Shown here one piece after another: positions 16,183 through 24,535 of a DNA stretch of 41,994 nt. The position numbers and the translations under genes are program-made. A model generated the notes under the pieces. That model saw only the letters and a program-made list of their open reading frames with translations, had not been told where the DNA came from and ran no database searches. The DNA is from Gemmataceae bacterium (GTDB lineage: Bacteria > Planctomycetota > Planctomycetia > Gemmatales > Gemmataceae). Position 1 is the stretch's first letter, and the number at the start of each line of letters is the position of its first letter. The DNA lies in the NCBI GenBank assembly GCA_009692005.1, contig SHZZ01000031.1, positions 1-41,994 of the forward strand. Reading direction: 5' to 3'.

Positions 16183-17262
16183 TTAAAGGGGCAGCTTGAT
16201 GGCGCGGCCCTCGCGGGAGGAGCGGTAGATGGCGGTGAAGAGTTCGACGCTGGCGCGTCCGTCCTCGGCGCTGACCAGGGGCGGGCGCTTTTCCCGCACC
16301 GCCTGAATGAACTCGCGGATCTGCACCGCGTGGTAATGAACCGTGGCATCGACACGGGCGAACACCTGGCGGTCCTCTTCCTGAAAAGCGCTCAACAGGT
16401 GTTCCTCGCCGGGCACGCTCCAGAACTCGGTCAGTGGAGGCTCGGCAATGGAAGACATGCCTGCGATAAAAGTGGAACCGCGATCGGTCTCCACGCCGAT
16501 GGAGGCGCCGTTGTCACCATGCACATGAATCTTGGTGTGGATGCCCGGCTTTTGCGAGACGCTGGCCAGAATGGACCCCAGAGCGCCATTGGCAAATTTC
16601 AACGAGGCGACGGCGGTGTCTTCCACCTCCACCCCCGGGTGATTGAGGTTGCTGTAATAGCCCTGCACCTCTGCAACCGGCCCCAGGAACCAACGCAGCA
16701 AGTCAAGCTGATGAGGCGACTGATTGACCAACACGCCGCCTCCCTCGGTGTCCCATTTCCCCCGCCAGGGGTCGGAGCGGTAGTATTCCAAGCTGCGCCA
16801 GGAATACATGATGAAGTGCCCGAGAATGGGTTTGCCGATCTTTCCTGCATCGATGGCCTGCTTCATGCGCTGTACCGGTTCAAAGAACCTGCGCTGGCTG
16901 ATGACGCCGAGCGTGGCGCCAGATGACTTTGCCGCCATCAGCATGGCATTGCAATCTTCGAGAGAGGCGGCGAGGGGTTTCTCCACTAATACAGCGACCC
17001 CGGCCGCCAGCGCTTCAACCGCTGGGGCGCGGTGCAGTGGGTGAGGGGTGGCAATCAGCAAGACATCGGGGCGGGCTTCTTTTAAAGCCTGAGCCAGGCT
17101 AGTGAACGGCTTGCCGCCGAATTCATTGGCAAAGGCGCCGGCGCGGTTCAGGTCGGAATCGCACAGGGCAACCAACTCGCTCTCGCCTATTTCCCTCAAT
17201 GCCTGGCAATGGATCTTGCCGACTTTTCCGCACCCCGCCAGCGCCACCCGTGTTTTTTCCAT
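16183..17262 (-). CDS. Cytoplasmic Gfo/Idh/MocA family oxidoreductase
   Basis: The 359-residue product starts at ATG 17262, where TGATG overlaps the upstream stop and gives translational coupling; the longer open frame starts inside the upstream gene. It has a Rossmann motif (VALAGCGKVGKIH, residues 6-18), EKP at 94-96 (VLVEKPLAAS) and the C-terminal family phrases GGVLVNQSPHQLDLLRWFLG and GDNGASIGVETD. There is no signal peptide, in contrast to the exported relative at 11706. It is likely an NAD(P)-dependent sugar or sugar-acid dehydrogenase. Coupling with a TIM-barrel isomerase upstream suggests consecutive steps on one sugar. Confidence 0.9.
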   Translation of the reverse strand: MEKTRVALAGCGKVGKIHCQALREIGESELVALCDSDLNRAGAFANEFGGKPFTSLAQALKEARPDVLLIATPHPLHRAPAVEALAAGVAVLVEKPLAASLEDCNAMLMAAKSSGATLGVISQRRFFEPVQRMKQAIDAGKIGKPILGHFIMYSWRSLEYYRSDPWRGKWDTEGGGVLVNQSPHQLDLLRWFLGPVAEVQGYYSNLNHPGVEVEDTAVASLKFANGALGSILASVSQKPGIHTKIHVHGDNGASIGVETDRGSTFIAGMSSIAEPPLTEFWSVPGEEHLLSAFQEEDRQVFARVDATVHYHAVQIREFIQAVREKRPPLVSAEDGRASVELFTAIYRSSREGRAIKLPL

Positions 17263-18164
17263 CACTGCCCTTTCGTGAAATATCGCGCCGACATCTGGCG
17301 TAAGAAAGCCAGCGACTCGGCCATCTCGTCCATGCCATTCATGCCATCCTCGATGCTGATCCATCCCTGGTAGTTGTTGTCGGCCAGGATTTTGAAGATG
17401 GCGGGGTAGTCGTTCATGCCCTTGCCGGTGACACCGTGCTTGAGTTTGGCGGAATACCCCAGAGTGCCATCGGCCTCTTTGAGTTCCTCCAGGCTGGCGC
17501 CTGGTTCTAAATAGCGGTCGCTGGCGTGCATGCTGACCATGCGCGGGGCAACCTTCCTGAGCAATTCCACCGGGTCGTCTCCTGCGACGACGGCGTTGGA
17601 AGGATCATACTGCACGCCAAAGTTTTTCCTGTCCGGGATCGCTTCCAGCAGTTCCAGAAAGACATCCATCTTTTGTGCGAACTCGGGGTACTTCCAGAAA
17701 CCGTCTTTGTAGTGGTTCTCCAGACCCAAGATGATCTGGTTCTCGCGGGCCACGGGAATGAGCTGGTTGATGCAGTCGGCGGCCCAGGCGATCCCCTGTT
17801 TCCTTGCCACTTCGGGAAAGCGCTGGCCGCTGAGTACCCGGCAGACCGCGCCGGCGCCGCCCAGCCGCCTGGTGATTTCAATTCGCCTTACATGCCGGTC
17901 CACCATTTGCTTGCGCACCTCCGCATCCGGGTGGGTGAAGTCAGGCGAACAGCAGAGCATGGGCATTTCAAAACCGGCGGCGTGAATGGCCGCCCCAACC
18001 TTGTCGATGTAATCGTTGTCCAGGCTGGTGAAGAAGCCGTCGTACATTTCGAGTCCGTCGGCGTCGAGGGTTTTGGCCTGGGTGATCCAGTCAAAGACCG
18101 ACATTTCTCGGGTTCCGGCGATGGTGTCGAGGTAACACTTGGGGAAGGCGGAAATCTTTGGCAC
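17262..18164 (-). CDS. Cytoplasmic TIM-barrel sugar phosphate isomerase/epimerase
   Basis: The 300-residue product starts at GTG 18164 behind AAGGA at good spacing. It is a xylose-isomerase-like TIM barrel with metal-site residues Glu149 (LGLENHYKD), Asp187 (VQYDPSN), His213 (VSMHASD) and Glu272 (WISIEDG). It has no signal peptide. It heads the operon that continues with Gfo/Idh/MocA (TGATG overlap), sulfatase and a second, exported TIM barrel. Known relatives include epimerases, inosose dehydratases and 3-keto-sugar-acting enzymes, so the reaction is open. Confidence 0.88.
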   Translation of the reverse strand: MPKISAFPKCYLDTIAGTREMSVFDWITQAKTLDADGLEMYDGFFTSLDNDYIDKVGAAIHAAGFEMPMLCCSPDFTHPDAEVRKQMVDRHVRRIEITRRLGGAGAVCRVLSGQRFPEVARKQGIAWAADCINQLIPVARENQIILGLENHYKDGFWKYPEFAQKMDVFLELLEAIPDRKNFGVQYDPSNAVVAGDDPVELLRKVAPRMVSMHASDRYLEPGASLEELKEADGTLGYSAKLKHGVTGKGMNDYPAIFKILADNNYQGWISIEDGMNGMDEMAESLAFLRQMSARYFTKGQ

Positions 18165-18235
18165 GCGATTGGTCCTTGACAGTGATAATAATAAACAGCC
18201 GACTGACTTGGGCTGCTAAACAAAACCGGCGCATG

Positions 18236-18251
18236 GGGTGCGTCAGCACCC
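18236..18251. repeat. Short GC hairpin between the heme-protein gene and the isomerase operon
   Basis: GGGTGC (18236-18241) and GCACCC (18246-18251) pair around GTCA in the 152-base gap. There is no adjacent T-run in either direction. It could mark the end of the upstream minus-strand transcript unit or be a small dispersed palindrome. The rest of the gap is A/T-rich near 18185 and otherwise featureless. Confidence 0.3.
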
Positions 18252-18316
18252 GGTGGCTAAGAACGCCTCAAAGGCAATCGTTCATCCTATTTGAAGCGCT
18301 TGTCCCTGGGGGTCGG

Positions 18317-21292
18317 TCACGGGGCGCCGGGGATTTTCTTTGCCCCGGGAGAGCCCGGCGGCTTGTCCCAGATCAAGTACGACACCAAGTCGGCAAGTTC
18401 TTTGGGTGTGATCTGTTTCTCCACCCCCTCGGGCATGAGGCTGTTGGGGCTGCGCTTCATCTCCTCGATTTCCGCTCGGGGAACGATTTCCAGCTTCCCA
18501 CCTTGGACCTTCAGCGCCACTCTGGCGGGGCTGTTTTCCACCAGCAGACCGGACAGCAGCCGTCCCTTGGTCGTGACCACCTGGGTGGCCTGGTAGTCCG
18601 CGCCGATCACCAGGCCGGGGTCGAAAACATTGGAAAGAAGCTGATCGAAGCTGGCGCGGCCGTTGGCGGTAATGTCCGGCCCCACTTCCTGTCCTTCGCC
18701 ATGCATCTTGTGGCACTGGCCGCAAACCTTGTTGTAGACCAGCTTCCCGTTGCCCGGGTCGCCCTTGGAATTAAGAACCACAGCGCGTATCTCCTGCAAG
18801 ATTTTTTCCCGCGCTAGGTCGCGCCCCTCCCGCACCGTGCCCCAGTGCTTGGCCAGCTTCTCCTTTAGTTTTGCATCGTTGCCCGAGTTGAGCTTTCTGG
18901 CCTGCGTGATGCTGATGGCCGAGGCCGGGAGTTTCTTGTTGGCGACGGCATCGAGAAGCGTGCTGGCCCAACCCGGCCGCTGTGTCAGCAACTCCACAGC
19001 CCGCGGCTGCAGCGTCGGTTCCAGCGAAGGGTAAAGGTCGAGAACGGCGGCAGCCAAAGCTGGGCTCGTTAGTTTTCCCATCGAGCCGAGGATTCCCGCC
19101 CGCAGAGGCAGAGATTCCTTCCCTCCTTTCAAGAGGGCCAAGGCCATCTCGGTCGCCCGGGCCGGGTCGGCGAAGGTCACGGCGTCAAACGCCTGCAGCC
19201 GCAAGGACTCCTCGCTTTTTGACTGGTTAAAAAGCGTCAGCGCCTCTTGCAAACTTGGCGGATCATTCCAGGTGGCGAGGAGAAACTTGACTTCATTCCA
19301 AGAATGGACGCGGGAAAGAACCGGGGCGAGTTGCTGGCGCAGGGCATCAATTTGATCTGAGGGAATCTCACCCGACTGAGTTTTCCCTGCCAGCACCAGG
19401 CAGACCTGCTTGCCAGCTTCTTGATGGTTGTCCTTGACGAGAAGGGCCAGGAGCGAGGCAATGACGGAGTGGTTTCCCTTATCGGCCAGGAGGCGCTCGG
19501 CCAACTTGCCCAAGAGAGCCGCCTCAGTGGGAGAAGAGGGGTTGGCTTCGGCCGCCTTGATGAAGGCCTGTGCCGCCTCTTGTGAGTTCATGAGGGGGTG
19601 AAGGTTTTGCCAGACGATTTGCGGGAGGATGGGGTCGGTTTCTGAGTGGGCGACGACATCTGAGAGGACTTTGGTTGCATCGAGGGCGGTGATTTTTCTG
19701 GCGGCGATGGCCACCTGCAAGCAGACATCAGGGGAATCATCTTTGGCCAGTTGTCGAATGCGGGCGCGGATTTCTTGGCTCACTTCCCGGGTGTTCCCTG
19801 CTGCCCGAACTCCCCAGGCGCGGAACTGCTCCTCTTTGTGCCCCAGCAATCGCAGGTGAAACTCCTCGGGCAAGGGTCCGGAGCTAACCAGGGTGAACAA
19901 GGCGTGCATGCGCGCTTTGAAACCGGCCTTCTCATCGAGAACGATTTGCTCGACCTTCGGCCTGAGCCCCGGGCTTTGCGAATTAACCAGCCGTTCGTTC
20001 AACAGCCGTTGCGCCAGGTCGCGGTAGTAAACATTGGCATGGCCGAGTTTATTCAAGAGTGATTCATCGGTTTCGGAAGCGAGGTCGAACTGGCCGGCCC
20101 GCGGGGTGTTTTTGTAACGGACGCGGTAGATGCGGCCGCGCAGGCGGTCGATGCCAGCGGGATCGCGGCGGGCGTCCTGGTAGCAGTGGTAGCGGTCGTA
20201 CCAATCGAGGATGTACAGGCAGCCATCGGGGCCGGTCTTCTGGCCCACGGGCATGAACCAGGCGTCGTTGGCTGTGAGGAGGTCGTGGCGCGGCTTGGCG
20301 AAATAGGTGGCGCCATTCCGTTCCAGCTTATCGGCATTGATGCAGTTGCCATGGATGTTCCCCATGTACAGCATTTCTCTGTACTCCGGCGGGTAGGCGT
20401 CGCTGTCGAAATAGTGCAGGCCGCAATAGGCCGCCATCTGGTGCTTGTGCTTGACGATGGACATAATTTTCCAGGTGAAGGGCGGGTACACGCCCGCCTG
20501 CCGGTGGTAGTAGCCTGTTTCTACCAGGTGCCAAAGGTGGTCGATGACGCAGGCGGAGGCGAAGGCGCTGCCGTTGGTGTCAAAGGCCAGCCCCCAGGGG
20601 TTGCTGGTTCCCTCGGCGAAGATTTCGAACTGGCGGGTGCGGGGATGAATGCGGAAAAGGGCGCAAGTCAGATTTTGTTCCTTCCCCTGGTGGTTGATTT
20701 TGCTGTAGTTGAAGATGCCGTTGTAGCCATACAACCAGCCATCGGGCCCCCAGGTGAGTGAGTTGGGCAACTCGTGGGTATCGTGGCGGCCAAAACCGGT
20801 GATGACCACTTCCCGGGAATCGGCTTTGCCATCGCCGTTGGTGTCTTTCAATAAAAGGATGTCGGGGGAGTTGGCCACCCAGACCCCGCCGTGGCCGACT
20901 GCAATGCCCGAGGGAATGTTCAACCCTTCGGCGAAGATGCTGACCTTGTCGATCCTGCCATCGTTATCGGTGTCTTCAAGGATTTTGATCCGGTCCCGGC
21001 CCGGGCCCGGTTCAAAGCGAGGGTATTCCAAACTTTCCACCACCCAAATTCTTCCTTTTTCGTCGAAGGTAAAGGCCACTGGGTTGACGAGGTCGGGCTC
21101 CGAAGCGACCACCTCGACCGAGAAGCCCTCGGGGACTTGCATCTTTTTGATGGCGTCCGCGGGAGAGAGCGGGTCGTTGGGCGGGTTTTTTTGGTTGTGG
21201 GGAATCGCGGGCTTTCCCTTGTTTTGTGCCTGAGAGGAATAACCCAAGGCAATCAGGGCCAGCAGCGCCACTGCGAATAGGGAGCGCTTCAT
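18317..21292 (-). CDS. PVC-type membrane-bound dehydrogenase / heme-binding domain protein, second copy
   Basis: The 991-residue product starts at ATG 21292 (GAGG just upstream) with signal MKRSLFAVALLALIALGYSSQAQ. The architecture matches the gene at 1521: a propeller dehydrogenase-like domain (FDEKGRIWVVESLEYP, WGPDGWLYGYNG, DWYDRYHCYQD), a helical HEAT-like middle (about residues 400-830) and a C-terminal heme domain with CGQCH (Cys857, Cys860, His861) and VGPDITANGR. It ends in a Pro/Gly-rich tail. It is periplasmic by prediction. It sits directly upstream of an operon of sugar isomerases and a dehydrogenase, and downstream of GH2, consistent with a role in oxidising glycan-derived sugars; this role is inferred from position only. 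Confidence 0.88.
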   Translation of the reverse strand: MKRSLFAVALLALIALGYSSQAQNKGKPAIPHNQKNPPNDPLSPADAIKKMQVPEGFSVEVVASEPDLVNPVAFTFDEKGRIWVVESLEYPRFEPGPGRDRIKILEDTDNDGRIDKVSIFAEGLNIPSGIAVGHGGVWVANSPDILLLKDTNGDGKADSREVVITGFGRHDTHELPNSLTWGPDGWLYGYNGIFNYSKINHQGKEQNLTCALFRIHPRTRQFEIFAEGTSNPWGLAFDTNGSAFASACVIDHLWHLVETGYYHRQAGVYPPFTWKIMSIVKHKHQMAAYCGLHYFDSDAYPPEYREMLYMGNIHGNCINADKLERNGATYFAKPRHDLLTANDAWFMPVGQKTGPDGCLYILDWYDRYHCYQDARRDPAGIDRLRGRIYRVRYKNTPRAGQFDLASETDESLLNKLGHANVYYRDLAQRLLNERLVNSQSPGLRPKVEQIVLDEKAGFKARMHALFTLVSSGPLPEEFHLRLLGHKEEQFRAWGVRAAGNTREVSQEIRARIRQLAKDDSPDVCLQVAIAARKITALDATKVLSDVVAHSETDPILPQIVWQNLHPLMNSQEAAQAFIKAAEANPSSPTEAALLGKLAERLLADKGNHSVIASLLALLVKDNHQEAGKQVCLVLAGKTQSGEIPSDQIDALRQQLAPVLSRVHSWNEVKFLLATWNDPPSLQEALTLFNQSKSEESLRLQAFDAVTFADPARATEMALALLKGGKESLPLRAGILGSMGKLTSPALAAAVLDLYPSLEPTLQPRAVELLTQRPGWASTLLDAVANKKLPASAISITQARKLNSGNDAKLKEKLAKHWGTVREGRDLAREKILQEIRAVVLNSKGDPGNGKLVYNKVCGQCHKMHGEGQEVGPDITANGRASFDQLLSNVFDPGLVIGADYQATQVVTTKGRLLSGLLVENSPARVALKVQGGKLEIVPRAEIEEMKRSPNSLMPEGVEKQITPKELADLVSYLIWDKPPGSPGAKKIPGAP

Positions 21293-21484
21293 GGACAATC
21301 CTCAATCAGGTGGGATGTTTCGCCGGAGTTCATGGACTTAGGGTAATTAATTGGAATACCCCTGACAAGGATTATCTGGGGTTGACGAGCGACTGGGCCA
21401 CTGTCAACTCTTGGTCCCGCCCGCCATGCGGTTCAATTGTTGAGAGTACCGGGCACAAAAACAGACTGTGGCGTTTGCGCCTGG

Positions 21485-24400
21485 TTAATTCCTGCGGGGC
21501 AAACCCTGGCGGGCATCGTAACGCTGGTATCGCCAGGCGGATTTCCCGTAAACCTCATCGATTAGTTTGAATAACCCGGGGTCGTAGCTTGCCAGTTTTT
21601 CCCGCGTATCAATGTTGTTGTGATTGTGGTTGTTTTTGGCGTTGGTATTGAAATAGGATTGCACCCCTTCGGCCCAGTATTCCTTGTGATTGGTAGTGGC
21701 ATAAGTTTTTTCCCAGAGGCCCTTCTTCATGGCAGAGGAGAAAACTTCCCGCAACTTCGCATCAAAACCCGCATCGATGGTATTGAGGCCCATTTCATGC
21801 ATGGCGTGGGCGAATTCATGGACGAGGATGTTCTCCGTGGGGTAGCGGTCCCCCTTCAGGTTGAGCAGGTTTTCCTCGCCACAACTGACCGCCGGCCGGG
21901 ACTTGGTCGCTCCCAGGCCGCGGGCCCGTTTATCCCAGTATTCCTTCGGTTTTAGGTCGCTGTGCTCGGGAACATCCGTGGTCATTTCCTCCGGCGCCAT
22001 CACTACCACGCGCACCTTGTTTTCAATCATGGCTGTTCGAATGTCCGCCCGCCCAGCAAGCATCTGGTTGACAATCAAGGCGGCTTCTAAAAGCGCCGGG
22101 TCGGAAACCTTTTTGGAACTGACCAGGGGCAACCCTTCCAGATCGATATGCTTGGCATAAAAGGGGGAGAGGTTCCAGGCGGTGCGACGGCTGTCGGGAA
22201 CCGCGCCGGTCTTTAATCCGGTGGACACGGTTTGTACCAGGCCGGCATCAATATATTGGCCGCCGCCGGTCTGGTGACAATGGATGGCCAGGAGGTTGGC
22301 CCCTTTCTTAAGGGCCTTGGCCGCTTCAGTTGATAGGGGAATTTCCACATATTCGGTAGTGTAGCCCGCAACCCGCGCGGCCAGGATTCCATTAATAAAA
22401 ACTTCGGCGTCTTCATCGTGGTGCAGGCGCAGCCAGACCTCTCCGGTAGGAAGGTCGGCGATTTCCACCCGGGCTCGCAACCAGATATCGGGAGTTTTCC
22501 ATTCGGTGCCCATGATGGCGCCGGGGGTCATGGCTGTGCCAAAGCCACCGGGCTTGGACGGCCAGGAGGAATCATCGAACTCGAGTTTTTCCCAGCCTTC
22601 ATTTGGTTTGGATTGCTGCACTTTCCACAAGCGAGGTTTTTTCTCGGAAGTCGCAGCCAGTTCCTTGAACACCGGCGGCGGATTGAAAAGCGCCTTGTGC
22701 CAGCGGGCCGTTTCCACCACATCCAGCTTGCTCACTTCACGGTCATAAGTCAGCAAACCGTTGACTTCGACCTCGACATCGGTGGTCTGAGTGTAAACCG
22801 CGGCGGACAGACCTTTGCCAATCAGTGGGTGCAAGCGGGCCATTAACAATTGATAAGCGGAGCGCAATTCCGCGGTGGTCTTAAAAGTTCGGTAGCCCCA
22901 GTTGTTCGATTTTTGCCACAAATGCCCTTCCACCGGCAGACCCAACCCGCCGAATTCCCCCAGCACGCTGACCCGGTTATTCATAACGGGGAACATCCCA
23001 GGGCCGGGGTAGTCGTGTTTGTCTTTCAGGTCTCCAAAGTCGCGGTCGGTCCAGCCGCTGGGGCCATTCACCAGCCGCGTGGGATCGTATTCCTTCACCC
23101 ACTTGAGGATTTCATTGGTGTCATGCTGGCCCCATCCTTCGTTAAAAGGAACCCAAGTCACGATCGAGGGAAAGAAGCGCAGATGATCGATCATGGCTTT
23201 GAGTTCCTTGCGGAACTGTTTTTTCTCTTCAAGGGTGAAGTCGGCATCCTCTTTCATATTGGGTTGAACAAAATGCTTGCGGCCTGCGCCCATGCCGCTT
23301 GGCATGTCTTGCCAGACCAGCAATCCGATCTTGTCGCAATGGTGGTAAAGGCGGGCCGGTTCCACCTTGATGTGCTTGCGCAGCATGTTCATGCCGATTT
23401 TTTTGAGGTAATCGAGGTCAAAGCGCATGGCATCCTCGGAGGGCGGAGTCAGGAGTCCATCGGGCCACCACCCCTGATCGAGGGGCCCAATTTGAAACAG
23501 CGGCTTGCCGTTGAGAAGCAACCGCGGATGGCCTTGGCCATCCTTGCCGGTGGAGATGGTGCGCATGGCAAAGTAGGAATCTGCCTGGTCAGCAATGTTG
23601 GAATAGGCCAAATGGGCTATGGCCGCCACGGTGATGGGATACAAGTGAGGTAAATCGGGAGTCCACAAGCGCGGGTTGTCCACTTTCATGCGAAAGGGCT
23701 GTCCCGGTTTGCCGGAAGCGAGGACTTTCAACCCCGGGCCGCCGCGTTCGCAAACCATCACGGATTGGCACTCCCCGGCAGTATGGACAATGAATTCAAC
23801 CTCACTTTTTTGCAGGTCGGCAGTTGCTTGCAGGGCAAGGATGTGGACCGGATCGACCGGTTCCGCCCAAACGGTTTGCCAAATTCCGGTCACCGGCGTG
23901 TACCAGATCCCGCCCGGTTTGTTGACCTGCTTGCCCCGGGGTTGCGCCCCTTTATCCGTGGGATCCCACACCCGAACGGTGACTTCGCATGGGCCATTTT
24001 TCAAGGCGGGCGTGATGTCGAGGTGAAAGGGATCTGATCCGCCCAGGTGGCCGACCATTTCCTTGCCGTTGATAAAGACCGTGGCTTGCCAGTCGACCGC
24101 TTCGAAATGGAGGAGCACGCGTTTGTCTTTCCACTCAGGCGGAACCTGGAACGATTTTCTGTACCACAGGGCCTGGGAATCGCTCACCCGCTTGCCCACG
24201 CCAGAAAGGGAGGATTCAATGGCGAAAGGGACAAGGATTTTGCCGTCCCATTTTTCCGGCCGTGCCGACTCCTTGGCAACCAGGGCGTAATCCCACAGGC
24301 CATTCAGGTTCAGCCAGTCTTTGCGGACCAATTGCGGACGGGGATATTCCTGCCAGGCATTTGCCGGCGTCACCGCTTTTCCCCAGCGCGTCATCAAGGG

Positions 24401-24487
24401 GGAAGGAGCGGGCTTCCAGTCAACGGCCTGGGCGAATGGGTTTAACAGCCCCAGGAGAATAAGGCTCAAGGAAGCAGTTTGAGACAT
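21485..24487 (-). CDS. Glycoside hydrolase family 2 enzyme fused to a zinc-metallopeptidase-like domain
   Basis: The 1000-residue product has signal MSQTASLSLILLGLLNPFAQA and AAAGGA before ATG 24487. Residues 45-210 form the GH2 sugar-binding jelly roll (NLNGLWDYAL, ALWYRKSFQVP, VFINGKEMVGHLGG). Residues 320-600 form the TIM barrel, with the acid/base in WVPFNEGWGQHD (Asn449-Glu450) and the likely nucleophile in LGEFGGLG (Glu511). Residues 620-755 are a further beta-sandwich (VWLRLHHDEDAEVFING). The last 240 residues are foreign to GH2: they carry HEFAH (His890, Glu891, His894) and a downstream Glu940 in YWAEGVQSYF, the pattern of gluzincin zinc peptidases. It probably shares an operon with the deacetylase 48 bases upstream. 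GH2 function is secure at family level; peptidase activity is inferred. Confidence 0.88.
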   Translation of the reverse strand: MSQTASLSLILLGLLNPFAQAVDWKPAPSPLMTRWGKAVTPANAWQEYPRPQLVRKDWLNLNGLWDYALVAKESARPEKWDGKILVPFAIESSLSGVGKRVSDSQALWYRKSFQVPPEWKDKRVLLHFEAVDWQATVFINGKEMVGHLGGSDPFHLDITPALKNGPCEVTVRVWDPTDKGAQPRGKQVNKPGGIWYTPVTGIWQTVWAEPVDPVHILALQATADLQKSEVEFIVHTAGECQSVMVCERGGPGLKVLASGKPGQPFRMKVDNPRLWTPDLPHLYPITVAAIAHLAYSNIADQADSYFAMRTISTGKDGQGHPRLLLNGKPLFQIGPLDQGWWPDGLLTPPSEDAMRFDLDYLKKIGMNMLRKHIKVEPARLYHHCDKIGLLVWQDMPSGMGAGRKHFVQPNMKEDADFTLEEKKQFRKELKAMIDHLRFFPSIVTWVPFNEGWGQHDTNEILKWVKEYDPTRLVNGPSGWTDRDFGDLKDKHDYPGPGMFPVMNNRVSVLGEFGGLGLPVEGHLWQKSNNWGYRTFKTTAELRSAYQLLMARLHPLIGKGLSAAVYTQTTDVEVEVNGLLTYDREVSKLDVVETARWHKALFNPPPVFKELAATSEKKPRLWKVQQSKPNEGWEKLEFDDSSWPSKPGGFGTAMTPGAIMGTEWKTPDIWLRARVEIADLPTGEVWLRLHHDEDAEVFINGILAARVAGYTTEYVEIPLSTEAAKALKKGANLLAIHCHQTGGGQYIDAGLVQTVSTGLKTGAVPDSRRTAWNLSPFYAKHIDLEGLPLVSSKKVSDPALLEAALIVNQMLAGRADIRTAMIENKVRVVVMAPEEMTTDVPEHSDLKPKEYWDKRARGLGATKSRPAVSCGEENLLNLKGDRYPTENILVHEFAHAMHEMGLNTIDAGFDAKLREVFSSAMKKGLWEKTYATTNHKEYWAEGVQSYFNTNAKNNHNHNNIDTREKLASYDPGLFKLIDEVYGKSAWRYQRYDARQGLPRRN

Positions 24488-24535
24488 TGGCAAATCCTTT
24501 AGAGTCGGCTCAGGTCTTCTTGGCCGGGGGGGAGT

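Noticed and set aside
21381-21408. GTTGAC/GTCAAC inverted repeat downstream of the GH2 gene as a terminator
   Set aside because: The stem is six pairs with a 16-base loop and no T-run in either direction.
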